From assembly GCF_020991275.1 (NCBI RefSeq), contig NZ_JAJLQY010000001.1, positions 806,001-870,000 of the forward strand: a DNA stretch of 64,000 nt, read 5' to 3'. Numbering within the stretch: the stretch's first letter is position 1; the number at the start of each line of letters is the position of its first letter. The notes beneath the pieces are model-generated. The model searched no databases, was not told the DNA's origin, and saw nothing but the letters and a program-made list of their open reading frames with translations. Shown one piece after another: positions 8,204 to 17,675 of the stretch. The translations under genes were made by a program, and so were the position numbers. Source of the DNA: Actinocorallia sp. API 0066 (GTDB lineage Bacteria > Actinomycetota > Actinomycetes > Streptosporangiales > Streptosporangiaceae).

Positions 8204-9465
8204 CTAGGACAGCAGGAGAACGGCATCCCATGAGGTGGGAACGGTTGGGGAGGGGATCTTGCCGTGCTCGGCGAGGGCGAGCGCGACACCGGCCGCGCCG
8301 GTCAGCAGGCCGGGGTCATTGGTCGAGGATCCGGCGTGCTGGTGCTGGAAGGCGAAGGCATGGCGCGGATCGAAAGCGGCCTGCGTGGCGGCTGCCGCTA
8401 TGTCATGGGCGGTGCTGCCGCTGGTCGCGGTGCTCTGAAGGACGCCGGAGTAGCCGTGGCAGAGGGTCGAGCCGTGCGTGTCCCATCTGCCGCCGGGGCG
8501 GTTGGCCAAAGCGGCCAAGGAGGAGTCGGCGACCGTGAGGAAGCGACGATCCTGGAGCGCTTGGGCGGCGAGGTGGAGGGCGCGGCTGATGCCGGGGGAG
8601 CCGTAGCACCAGGCGTCGCGTCGCCCAGGTGCGATTGCGGGCTGTTCGTCGTCGAGTTCGTCGCCGGTGATGTGGGGTGGCCAGGTGTGAAGATCGGGGT
8701 TCTGCCAGGTGAGGAGCCATTCAGCGCAGAAGCTGATCGCCGATGTCTGGTTGGGGACGGTCCACCCGGCCGACGCTGCGGCGGACAGGAAGGCGAGGGG
8801 TCCGGCGATGCCGTGGGCCATTCCGGTCTCCGCGCGCCCGGAAGTCGCTGGATGCGCGGTGGAGGCGTGACCGTCAGAGGGGAGCCACCAGCCGGGCCGG
8901 GTGCTGCCGCCAGGTGTTCCGATCATGGTGGTGAGGACGGTCAGGGCCGCGATGAGTCCTTCTTCGGCGTCGGTGTGGCCACTCGCCAGGGCTGCCAAGA
9001 GGATTCGCCCGGTCCCGGACAGGCCGGTGATGGCGTCGTACAAGCCCACGTTGCGGTGACGGCTCCGTCGCGGTGGAGCCGCTCGTGGTAGTCGGTGGCG
9101 TGTGCGGTGGCCTGGGCGGATAGCCAGCGGACGGTCTGCCGGACGGCGCGTCGCTGAGGTTCGGGGTCGGGGAGGTAGCGCTCGCCGAGGATCAGGGAGG
9201 CGGCCAGGCCGCCGGGGGCGGCGAACACGCCGGGGTGGGGAAGTGAACCGTGTGGGGAATGGGTTGCGGCGGCTGTCCAGTGGGCGTGGGCGGCCGTGGC
9301 GAAGACTCGGTCGGTGGCGGCGAGACGCGCGTGCAGCAGCGCCGTGCCGGCGAGGCTCTGGAGACTGGCGCCGGGCCGGGAGGGAACGGCGGTGAGGACT
9401 CGTTCGGGGTCGAGGAGCCGTTCGGCGGCGGTGATCGCCTGCTGGGCGCTGATCGACGGGGTCAT
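8204..9465 (-). pseudogene. lanC: Lanthipeptide cyclase LanC, split by one frameshift
   Basis: Two overlapping frames together make one LanC of about 420 residues, the normal size. The 5' frame (9465 down to about 9050) carries the N-terminal helices, with HPGVFAAPGGLAASLILGER typical of the family. It then goes out of frame after HRDGAVTAT. The 3' frame resumes with VGLYDAITGLSGTGR and holds ETGMAHGIAGPLAFL, WCYGSPGISRALH, and LCHGYSGVLQ; the Cys of WCYG and the Cys-His of LCHG are the zinc ligands. A single missing base near 9050 would explain the break. LanC forms the lanthionine rings by adding Cys to dehydrated Ser/Thr. The start lies 1 base after the lanB stop. It is a true pseudogene or an assembly error. 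Confidence 0.8.
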
Positions 9466-9466
9466 G

Positions 9467-12409
9467 TCACCGGGTTGAGGTCGGTGCCGGGCGGAGGTAG
9501 AGGAGGTCGGCTGCGAGCGCCCGTACGAGCGGTTCCGCGCCGGTCGCTCCGATGATTCGGTTGACGTGCATGTGGATCAGGGAGGATGCGCAGGATCGGG
9601 CGCGCGGTGGGGGCAAGACGTCCCGGTAAGTCGACAGTGCGGTCTCGCGCTGCACCCATTCGGAACGGGTGGCTTCGAGCGCTGGTTCGGCGAGGCCGCC
9701 TGAGGCTGCACGCGTTCGGGGGCGAAGGCCGGTCAGATGTCGGCGGGCGGCCCGGTCGACGTGGCGACCCTCCACCGTGGCGGGGTCGCCGTTCGAGAGA
9801 GCGCGGGAGATCGCCGCAGCCGACAGGGCCGCGATGACGATGCGGTCGCTGGCGTCCGGGGCCGCTGGGAGTGCTGCCAGGACTAGCCGGGAGCCCGCGG
9901 CGAAGACGGCTTCGGCGGCGGCAATGGACTCCGCGCTGCCGCCGTACCGCTCGGTCTCCTGCTCGTATGGCTCGACGGAGAAGCCGCTGGCCAGCCGATC
10001 CCCGATGAGGCGTGTGACGAGGTTCGAGAACGCGGGCAGGATCTCGCCGCAGAGGATCGCGGGGTCGCCGTGGAAGCGCACTCGGAGGTGCGGACCGGCT
10101 TGGTCGGTGTAGCGCAGCCAGAACCATTGCTGGGTCGGCAGTTCGTCTGCGAGGGCGCTGATACGCGCCAGGACCTCGTCCTGGCAGGTTCCGGGAGTTC
10201 GGATCGTCAGAGACAGCCAGTCGCTTCCCGGCAGATGAAGGTCCTCGCCGATCCTGCGGACAGCACCGGGACCACTTGTGTGGGGAGGGGCAGGTGGATG
10301 GGCTCTGGCCAGAGGGACCACGAGTTCCAGCAGATGCCGTCCGGACGGTCCGGCCACGACGTCCTGGACGGCGTCGGGGCCGCCAGGCTGCTCGGTGACG
10401 GCAGGGACGCCACGGCTGACGTAGCGGCGCAGGAGTTCTAGGTCATCGGGTCGCCGTAGGTCGAGCGGCAGCGCCCGGTCGTGCTCGTGGATCACGATGA
10501 CGTCGGGGGGAGTAGGGACGGTCTCCTTCCGCCAACGAGCCACGGCGACGTCCCAGCCGACGGTGTCGCGGGTAGCGCCGGTCAGCGAAGGAGGCAGGAC
10601 CCACCTGGCAGGGGAGAGGATTGTTGAGCGGTGCCGGACACGTGGTTGGAACGGTGTGTCGGCGAGCGGCCCCCAGCTCCACGTCCGCAGCGGGCGGCTG
10701 CCGTGGTTGGACAGCAGCCGCAGCAGTTGGGCGGCTGGAGGCAGCAGCCGGGAGGCCAGCCGCGAATACAGCATCGGAATGACCGGCCGTCCCAGATGCT
10801 GCGACCACAGCCACAGTCGAGGCCCGTCCGACATGAGCATCAGATCGGCCACGTCCAGGTCGCCGGGACGGGCGGGTACACCGAGGGCGATCCGGTGGGA
10901 GGCGAAGCCGGTGGGCGCCGCCAGGGTGGAGCCGTTGGGGGTGCGTGCCCGCACGACCAGCTCCGCAACCAGCGCGTCATCGGCGTGGTCGGGGTAAGCG
11001 AGACCGGGCACCAACGTTGAGAATCGGCCCGTGGACGATCCAGCGTCCTGCGTATTGGAGGCGGAGCAGACCGCCAGCCGGATACGTCCGGCCGCCGCGT
11101 CCTCCAGAGAGTCCGCGATGACCCTCACCTGGATCTCGGCGGTACGCGGAGGGACGGCGTCGCGGCTGCCCGCCGCGGTGGCCAGAGCCTCCACCGTCGC
11201 AGCGCCCAACTCGACTTCGACGCGTCCCGCGCCGGCGGCTTCAGCGATCAGAGTGCCTAGGACCGCGGTCGTCCTCGCGGACATGGCCGACGAGGGCTCG
11301 GGCTCCTCGAAACCGATTCCTGCCACGGGGTCGATCGTGTCCAGCAGCGGCACGAACCGGTGTGGGCCGTAGCGTGCCTTGAAGCGCCGGTGGTAGTCCG
11401 CGAGCGGATCCGGCCTCGGGTTGATCCGCCACAGCACCTCCGCGGCCTGCGCGGCCTCGGAGGCCAGGCGTCGCGGCAGCGCCAGGTCGCCGTCGACGGC
11501 CACATCGACGGAAAGCGTGGAACGGCCCCGCTTATGGGAATCGGTCGAAGGGCTGACGATCTGGTCGGCGAGGTCCCGCGCCTGCGACAGGAACTCCAGC
11601 CTTCCCGCTGCCCCCGGCCTGAGACGATCAGCGTCGGCCAGGCATACGCGGATCTTCTCCAGACGCGCCCGCAGGGCGTCGTTCACGGGGAGCCTGGCCA
11701 GGAGATGAGTCAGCGGATCATCACCGCCCTGCTCGGGAAGCAGATCGGTCACGAGGAACCCGCACCGCACCAGCTCCAGCACCATGGAGCGGACCGGTTG
11801 CTCGGGTGCCACAGGCCAGGCACGGGTCACGGCGGCGAGGAGGTCGCTCCACCGCGCCCCTTGTGCGCATTCCGACATGACGAGGGTGGCTGCGTCCGTC
11901 GCACGGACAGAGATCCGCCGGACGCCCAGGACTCCCGGCTCCGCGGGCTGCTCGTGCTCCCACCGATCGCCCCGCCGAACCGCCAGAGCATTGGTGGACA
12001 GCGTGAGCAGCGGCAGGACGTCAGGGTCGTCCAGGACGAGCGCCGCTACGTCGGCGAGCCAAGAAGGGTGGGGAACGGTCCGGGCACGGTGCGCGTCTCC
12101 GATCGACAGGCTGTCCGAGGCGCTTTCGGTGAACCGGGCGCAGCAGACACCCGCGAACACCCCGTGCGGCGTCGGGCGGCTCCGGGCCCGCAGGGTGTAG
12201 CTGCGCACCGTCGAAGCGGCACGGCCGTCCAGCAGCTGCCGGGGGCTGGAGGCGATCGAACCCGCCTGCCGTGAGGCCAGGAACATACCTTCACGAACCA
12301 GCGAATCGACATCGCCCGCCTTGCCGACAGATGGCCCGCGCAGAGGCAGCAGCGGGATCCGAGCCAACGCGGCGGCACCGGGGAACGGAACGAAGACACC
12401 ACGCCCCAT
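9467..12409 (-). CDS. lanB: Class I lanthipeptide dehydratase LanB, full length
   Basis: The 980-residue protein spans both LanB parts: the N-terminal glutamylation domain (RSYTLRARSRPTPHGVFAG near residues 68-86 is the classic tRNA-Glu-dependent motif) and the C-terminal elimination domain (WFWLRYTDQAGPHLRVRFHG, then SGFSVEPYEQETERYGG). LanB glutamylates Ser/Thr of the precursor with Glu-tRNA and eliminates glutamate to give dehydro residues. The length is that of full-size enzymes, and I see no break. The ATG at 12409 has GAGGAG just upstream. It is the third gene of the minus-strand operon methyltransferase-precursor-lanB-lanC. Confidence 0.92.
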   Translation of the reverse strand: MGRGVFVPFPGAAALARIPLLPLRGPSVGKAGDVDSLVREGMFLASRQAGSIASSPRQLLDGRAASTVRSYTLRARSRPTPHGVFAGVCCARFTESASDSLSIGDAHRARTVPHPSWLADVAALVLDDPDVLPLLTLSTNALAVRRGDRWEHEQPAEPGVLGVRRISVRATDAATLVMSECAQGARWSDLLAAVTRAWPVAPEQPVRSMVLELVRCGFLVTDLLPEQGGDDPLTHLLARLPVNDALRARLEKIRVCLADADRLRPGAAGRLEFLSQARDLADQIVSPSTDSHKRGRSTLSVDVAVDGDLALPRRLASEAAQAAEVLWRINPRPDPLADYHRRFKARYGPHRFVPLLDTIDPVAGIGFEEPEPSSAMSARTTAVLGTLIAEAAGAGRVEVELGAATVEALATAAGSRDAVPPRTAEIQVRVIADSLEDAAAGRIRLAVCSASNTQDAGSSTGRFSTLVPGLAYPDHADDALVAELVVRARTPNGSTLAAPTGFASHRIALGVPARPGDLDVADLMLMSDGPRLWLWSQHLGRPVIPMLYSRLASRLLPPAAQLLRLLSNHGSRPLRTWSWGPLADTPFQPRVRHRSTILSPARWVLPPSLTGATRDTVGWDVAVARWRKETVPTPPDVIVIHEHDRALPLDLRRPDDLELLRRYVSRGVPAVTEQPGGPDAVQDVVAGPSGRHLLELVVPLARAHPPAPPHTSGPGAVRRIGEDLHLPGSDWLSLTIRTPGTCQDEVLARISALADELPTQQWFWLRYTDQAGPHLRVRFHGDPAILCGEILPAFSNLVTRLIGDRLASGFSVEPYEQETERYGGSAESIAAAEAVFAAGSRLVLAALPAAPDASDRIVIAALSAAAISRALSNGDPATVEGRHVDRAARRHLTGLRPRTRAASGGLAEPALEATRSEWVQRETALSTYRDVLPPPRARSCASSLIHMHVNRIIGATGAEPLVRALAADLLYLRPAPTSTR

Positions 12410-12445
12410 ACGGAACTCCTCATCACGAGCTCACCCCGATTTGGG

Positions 12446-12492
12446 CCTCGGGGCCGCCGCCGGGCACACGGCCCGGCGGCGTTTCCCCGAGG
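12446..12492 (-). terminator. Long hairpin between precursor gene and lanB, probable attenuator
   Basis: An outer 8-base-pair stem (CCTCGGGG 12446-12453 with CCCCGAGG 12485-12492) encloses an inner perfect 10-base-pair stem (12456-12465 with 12471-12480). No T run follows on the minus strand. Many lantibiotic operons have a leaky terminator here so that precursor mRNA exceeds enzyme mRNA; that function is inferred from position. Confidence 0.6.
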
Positions 12493-12609
12493 TTCAGCAG
12501 CGAGACCAGCCGCCGCTGGAGTAGTTCTCCGAGGACATGTCCGACGGCGATACGCCGACTGCCCCGGTCCGGGTGCCGCGGCCGAAACGCTCGACCACGG
12601 CGGTATCCG

Positions 12610-12747
12610 TTAGGAGACGCAGCCCGAGCAGGTCTGCGTGCAGGTGTCGCTGGTGCAGTCCTCGGAGTCCAGGGCCTGGGGCAGTTCGTGCAGGGGCCCG
12701 GTCTGAGTGTCCAGCGCGAACAGGTTCACGATCGCATCAGAGTCCAT
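12610..12747 (-). CDS. lanA: Class I (FxLD-type) lanthipeptide precursor peptide, 45 aa
   Basis: Translating the minus strand from the ATG at 12745-12747 gives 45 residues ending in TAA (12610-12612). The leader is MDSDAIVNLFALDTQTGPLH (residues 1-20) followed by ELPQALDSED. It holds FALD at residues 10-13, the FxLD/FNLD box that binds LanB. The core is CTSDTCTQTCSGCVS (31-45), with four Cys and seven Ser/Thr, and no other small frame here looks like this. It lies 67 bases after the methyltransferase and 200 bases before lanB on the same strand. Asp34 is the only Asp in the core and is the likely target of the methyltransferase. The ribosome site is weak. The leader cleavage site is unknown and no dedicated protease gene is present. 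Confidence 0.88.
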   Translation of the reverse strand: MDSDAIVNLFALDTQTGPLHELPQALDSEDCTSDTCTQTCSGCVS

Positions 12748-12814
12748 GGCTCGGACGATACGCGTGAACCTGCACTCAGTATCGGGATGCTCGAAAAGCT
12801 GACCAGGTTCGGAC

Positions 12815-14068
12815 TCAGGTCTGGTCGGAGATCACGAAGACCGTGCTCTCCCGCTTCTCGGCCGTGATCATCGCGGCGAGATCGCTCGGCGCGGCTGCCG
12901 CCGGATGCACCTCGATCCGGAGGGCCGCGCGGTGTGGCTTCGCCTGCTCCCATTCCTGGAGCCGGGAGACCAGCTCGTCCGCCAGTTGCGTGGCCCGGGG
13001 TCCGTAGGCGCAGGCGCCCAGCTCGACCGTCTCGGCGCCACCGGATGTCTCAGTGTCGGCTGCCGGACGGCGGATCAAGTAGGCGAAGCTGTCGTGGGTG
13101 TACAGGCCCATGCTGCCCCAGGAGTAGAGCGGCTTGATCAGGCCCTCCTCGACGGCGTGAGAGGAGACGAGAATCCGGCAGACCTGCGCGGACGCCCCGG
13201 CCAGCCAGTAGTCCAGATGGTCGAACGGCACCCATGGCACGACCACTCCGGACCACGCCTGTGCCGGTGTGGTGTCCACCGCTGCTCCGAGCGCCTGGAG
13301 GTCGACGGGCAGGCCGTCGTCGGCGCGGATCCACATGCCCCGCTTCGGCGGGAGCTCGGCGTTGAACTCCCCGATGGCCTCGGGCCCGCGCATCGGCATG
13401 AACCCGCGCTCCTCGATGGAGACGCTCCGCCACACCTCGCCGTCCAGCTCCAGCGCCACCGACCGGCTGATCCCCTTGACCCGCAGCGGCACGACCAGCC
13501 TTCCGCCCGGTGCCAGCTGTTCCCGCCAGGCCGTCGGGACGTCCCAGGCTCCCGCCGTCACGATGATCCGGTCGTAAGGCGCGCCTTCGGGGTACCCGAG
13601 GTGGCCATCGCCCTGGACAACGCGCACGTCCGGGTAGCCGGCCGCCGCGAGGTGCTCCCGTGCCTCCGCGACGATCTCCGCACCGATGTCGACTGCGGTC
13701 ACCTGCCCCTCCGAGCCAGCCAGCTCCGCCAGGCAGGCGGCGTTGTAGCCGGTGCCCGCGCCGATCTCCAGCACGCGGTGGCCGGGCTGGACGTCCAGTT
13801 GCTCCAGCTGTGCCGCGACGACACCCGGTCCCGACGCCGAACTGATCGCGACGCGACGCTCATCCCGGTGGGTGACCACCGAATCCTGCGCGTAGGCGCG
13901 CTCCAGAGTCGCATCGGGCACGAAGAGGTGTCGGGGCACCGTCCGCATCGCCGCCTCTACCGAGGCCGAGCGGATTCCGCCCCAGCCCAGGCCGGTCAGC
14001 TTCTCCACCATCGCCGTACGCAGCACCTCGGCTTCCGCGGAACCAGCCGCGGTAACAGAAACTCCCAT
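12815..14068 (-). CDS. FxLD-system protein-L-isoaspartate-type O-methyltransferase
   Basis: The 417-residue protein is a PCMT-like methyltransferase of the kind found with FxLD lanthipeptides. VPRHLFVPDATLERAYAQDS is the family entry motif, SSASGPGVVAAQLEQL follows, then VLEIGAGTGYNAACLAEL as the SAM-binding motif I and QVTAVDIGAEIVAEA. A C-terminal extension of about 200 residues, absent from repair PCMTs, is typical of the peptide-modifying type. Such enzymes methylate a core Asp, which cyclises to succinimide and reopens to isoaspartate. I start at the ATG at 14068 because upstream sequence is unconserved. It is the first gene of the lanthipeptide operon. Confidence 0.85.
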   Translation of the reverse strand: MGVSVTAAGSAEAEVLRTAMVEKLTGLGWGGIRSASVEAAMRTVPRHLFVPDATLERAYAQDSVVTHRDERRVAISSASGPGVVAAQLEQLDVQPGHRVLEIGAGTGYNAACLAELAGSEGQVTAVDIGAEIVAEAREHLAAAGYPDVRVVQGDGHLGYPEGAPYDRIIVTAGAWDVPTAWREQLAPGGRLVVPLRVKGISRSVALELDGEVWRSVSIEERGFMPMRGPEAIGEFNAELPPKRGMWIRADDGLPVDLQALGAAVDTTPAQAWSGVVVPWVPFDHLDYWLAGASAQVCRILVSSHAVEEGLIKPLYSWGSMGLYTHDSFAYLIRRPAADTETSGGAETVELGACAYGPRATQLADELVSRLQEWEQAKPHRAALRIEVHPAAAAPSDLAAMITAEKRESTVFVISDQT

Positions 14069-14206
14069 GCGGCCAGCGTATGGTTCGGCGTCCTGGCGGG
14101 CAGGCACATTCGCCCCTGACGAAGAAACCGCATCCGGGCTCCGCGGGCGCTCAGCCCTACGATGTGATGCTAAAGACGCAGCTGAGCGGTTGGAGCCCTG
14201 ACGGTC

Positions 14207-14329
14207 ATGGCGAACATCGGATTTCGGGATATCGCAGGTGACCTGCGTAGGTCCATCGAGCTCGGTGAGATCGGCCAGGGCCTCGCGCTTCCCTCGGAGT
14301 CCGATCTCGTGGAGAAGCACGGGACTTCG
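14207..14329 (+). pseudogene. 5' fragment of a GntR-family regulator
   Basis: The first 41 codons (MANIGFRDIAGDLRRSIELG, then EIGQGLALPSESDLVEKHGT) are the winged-helix start of a GntR regulator. After this point the frame becomes meaningless, and the DUF3987 coding sequence begins in another frame. The fragment marks a deletion or recombination junction near 14320-14330. Confidence 0.7.
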
Positions 14330-15726
14330 TGTTCCGTCTGGCAGAGCAGACCCAGACGCCGATCGACCTCGCTGGATGCCTCGCCTTGGCGGTGCTGGCC
14401 GTCGCAGCGAGCGGAAAGGTCTGGCTCCAGGCCCCTGGCTGGCGGGAACCGCTCTGCCTCTACGTCGTGATCGCGCTACCGCCTGGCAACCGCAAGTCCG
14501 AGGTGTACGCGGTCATGACCGAGCCCATCCGTGCCTACGAGGACGAGCTTCGGGAACTCGCTTCTCCGAGCATCGTCAAGGCGGCCATGGAGCGCAGGAT
14601 GGCCGACGTCGATGCCGAGAAAGCTGAGCGTGACACTCTCGGGGCGGCGGGAGAAGAACGCCAAGTCCTCAAAGAGGAGGCGATTCAGAAGGCGCTGGAC
14701 GCGGAAGCCATCCGCGTGCCGGCGGAGCCCCGCCTGTATTCGGGGAACGTCACCGTCGAAGCCCTGTCAGCGATCATGGCGGCGCAGGGTGGCCGTTACG
14801 CGGTCCTTTCCCCCGAGGGAGAGCTGTTCGACATCGCCGCAGGGCAGTACTCCGGGGGACGGCGCCCGAACTTCGGAATCCTGAAGCACGGTCATGCGGG
14901 GGAGACCGTCCGCGTTGATCGGCTCAGCCGTGAGGGCGAGGACATCCGGAACGCCACGCTCACCTTGGGCATCTGCACGCAGCCGTCGGTCCTGGAGAGC
15001 CTCGCCGACACTCCGGAGTTCCGCGGTCAAGGCTTGCTCGGCCGCATCCTCTACTCGATCCCGCAGTCCCTTCTGGGACGCCGAGACCATCGCAACGCGG
15101 AGAAGGTTCCGGCGCACATCGTTGCTGAGTACACCAGCAACCTCACGGCGCTGCTTAGGACCCTGCACGAACTGCCGGACCATAGCGACCTCACACTCTC
15201 GTCGATGGCGACCAATGCCGCCGAGGATCTGCTCGACGAGCACGAGGCGCGTCTCCACCCGGAAACCGGCGATCTGGCCCACATGGCGGACTGGGCGGCG
15301 AAGTCGGTCGGCGCGACGCTGCGCATTGCGGGCCTGCTGCACCTGGCCGAGCATGTCGGGCGGGGCGCGATTCTCCCGTCGTTGAGTGATCCGATCACGG
15401 TCGAGTCGATCGCCAACGCCCGGGAGACCGGCGACTACTTCACCCACCACGCCCAGGCTGCGTACGACGCCATGGGCGCCGACCCCACCGTAGGTGACGC
15501 CCGCGCCGTCCTCGCCTGGATCAAGACGACTGGCACCGACCGCTTCACCGCACGCGATGTCTAGCGCGGCAACCAGCACCGCTTCAAAAAGGTCACCCGC
15601 GCAGAACCGGCCCTCAACCTGCTGGAAGCCCATGGATGGATCCGCCGCCTCCCCGGCGCCCGCGCGGGACGGGGTCGGCCGGCGGCTCCCTCCTTCGAGG
15701 TCCACCCCACGGCACTCGGCTCATGA
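14330..15726 (+). pseudogene. DUF3987 replication-type protein, 5' truncated and with an in-frame stop
   Basis: The frame from about 14330 reads as a DUF3987 protein: PIDLAGCLALAVLAVAASGK at the left, VVIALPPGNRKSEVYAVMTE as the degenerate P-loop-like region, LYSGNVTVEALSAIMAAQGG, and GRILYSIPQSLLGRR. The N-terminal part usual in element-borne versions (often a prim-pol domain) is missing at the GntR junction. A TAG at 15562-15564 interrupts the frame, but family-like sequence continues in the same frame (HRFKKVTRAEPALNLLEAHG and a winged-helix end) to TGA at 15724-15726. Such proteins sit beside xis/int in actinobacterial integrative elements and are thought to serve replication. This copy is probably dead. 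Confidence 0.75.
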
Positions 15727-15901
15727 CGACGTTCCCCGATTTCTGTCGGCTTTTGTCACCCCGTCATGAGGGTTCGAGGGCCCTGGTGAGGTCGCGAGGC
15801 CCGCCCGGATCCCTCCTCCCTCCGCGAGCTTCGGCGCACAGACCAAGCACACCGCCGAGCCCGCACCCCCCGAACCGGCCTCACGAAAGACAGGTACGAC
15901 G

Positions 15902-16132
15902 TTGGCGAACCCGACGAAAACGACGCGCAGGCGCAAGACGACCGCCTCGGACACCGAGCGGCTGGACCAGCTCTCCCTCAATGAGGTATGCGAGGTGCTG
16001 AGCATCAGCCCGTCCACCTTCTACGACTGGCGCGCCAAGAACCTCGCACCCGCCTGCTTCAAGCTCCCGAACGGACAGCTCCGCTTCTACAGGGCCGAGT
16101 TCCTGCGGTGGCTCGACGGGCTGGAGGGCTGA
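15902..16132 (+). CDS. xis: Excisionase/AlpA-like helix-turn-helix protein
   Basis: The 76-residue protein has a basic N-terminal tail and a MerR-like winged helix (LNEVCEVLSISPSTFYDWRA, then LPNGQLRFYRAEFLRWLDGL). These small proteins bend DNA and direct the integrase toward excision. It starts at a TTG with AGACAGG upstream, and its TGA overlaps the integrase ATG (TGATG at 16130-16134), the usual coupled xis-int arrangement. It appears intact although int is not. Confidence 0.8.
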   Translation: MANPTKTTRRRKTTASDTERLDQLSLNEVCEVLSISPSTFYDWRAKNLAPACFKLPNGQLRFYRAEFLRWLDGLEG

Positions 16133-17631
16133 TGGAAGGCATCAGCTACGACGTCCGCGTCTACGAGATCGAGACTCGCAAGAACGCCCAAGGCAAGACC
16201 ACGTCTTACCGGGTCGTCTGGAAGGTGGAACGCCAGCGCTTCCACGAGTCGTTCAAGACCAAGGCCCAGGCCGACAGCTTCCGTTCCGAGCTGAAGACCG
16301 CCGCCAACAAGGCCGAACCGTTCGACACCGCCACCGGCCGTCCGGTCTCGTGGGCGAAGACCACGGTCACGATGAGCTGGTAAGACCTGGCCGTCGCCTA
16401 CTCCGACCGAAAGTGGAAGGACGCGTCGGCCAAGCACCGGGCCGACATCGCCCGGGTCATGATGCTCACCACCATGGCGATGCTCTCCAGCGAGAAGGGC
16501 AAGCCCGACGACGCCCTGCTCCGCCGCGCCTTGACCCGGTACGCCTTCAACACCAAGCAGAGGGCCGAAGCTCCCCGCGACGTGATCGCCGCGCTGGAGT
16601 GGGCAGCGAAGAACACGGAGAACGTCGACACGCTGGCCGACCTCGACGTCGTCCACACCGTCCTGGACGAGATCACCACCCGCCGCCGGGACAACAAGCG
16701 CATGGCCGCGGTGACGACCAAGAAGTACCGGGGCATTCTCCACAACGCCCTTGAGTTCGCCGTGATCAAGAAGGCGCTGGCTGCCAATCCCCTCACCGGC
16801 CTGACGTGGATCTCGATCAGGACGTCCACCGAGGTCGACCGGCGCTCGGTCGTCAACCCCGCCCAGGGCCGAGCCTTCCTTGCGGCCGTACGCGAGCATG
16901 CACCGAGCGGGCCGAGACTCGTGGCCCTCTACGGCGCGATGCTCTACTGAGGCCTACGGCCCGAGGAAGCCGTCGAGATCACTGAGGACACCCTCCTGCT
17001 CCAGCCCCGCATCTGGAACCCCGAGACCGAGCAGCTTGAGGACCCGCCTGAAGAGGAGGACTGGGGCGAACGCTGGGTCGGAACGGTCGCGCCGGAAGTC
17101 GCCCCCGACTGGACCGACGACGGCGCGAAGCGCGACAGACGCGAAATGCCCAAGCACCGAGCAGAAGGAGAAACCCGAGGCCCGATCCCGGTTCCACCGG
17201 TCCAGAGCAGGCTCTTCCGCGAGCACCTGATCCACCACGGCACCGGCAAGGACGGCCGCCTCTTCCAGGGTGTCCGAGCCGACGTCGTCCCCGGCGACAC
17301 CATCCAGAGGGTTTTCGGGCGAGCCCGCGCCAAGGTCCTGACCCCGAAGGAACTCGACTCACCCCTGGCCAAGCGCCCCTACGACCTACGGCACACCTAC
17401 GTCTCGACCCTCCTGAACGCCGGTGTGTCCCCCAAACAGGTCGCTGAGTGGGCCGGCAACAGCGTCGGGGTTCTCTTGAAGACCTACGCCAAGTGCCTGG
17501 TCGGCGACGCCCACGCCTCCTGCCACCGCATCGCAGAGGCACTCCGCCGAGAGCTGCCCGGGGGAAACCCTATCCGACGGCCTCTGAACTGCTGTTGGGC
17601 AGTTGGGGGGCCATTCTTCTGTTGGCAATAG
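16132..17631 (+). pseudogene. int: Tyrosine site-specific integrase with two in-frame stop codons
   Basis: A single frame from the ATG at 16132 to the stop at 17629-17631 encodes a whole tyrosine recombinase of about 500 codons, interrupted by TAA at 16381-16383 and TGA at 16948-16950. The N-terminal arm (VYEIETRKNAQGKTTSYRVV), the SAM-like core domain (TKKYRGILHNALEFAVIKKA) and the catalytic domain are all present. Catalytic positions seen are Arg in GLRPEEAV just after the TGA, the RHTY box in YDLRHTYVSTLLNAGV, and the tyrosine in LLKTYAKCL. Both stops fall where relatives have ordinary residues, probably Tyr and Trp. It would have integrated the island at the tRNA-Gln site. Confidence 0.88.
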
Positions 17632-17675
17632 CCTCATCTCCGGATCGGATTTCTTTGAACTCTGACGCGAAGAAT

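Noticed and set aside
15562-16950. Three in-frame stops as recoding or stop read-through
   Set aside because: They are three different codons in separate genes of a decaying element, with no selenocysteine element or slippery site visible; mutation is simpler.
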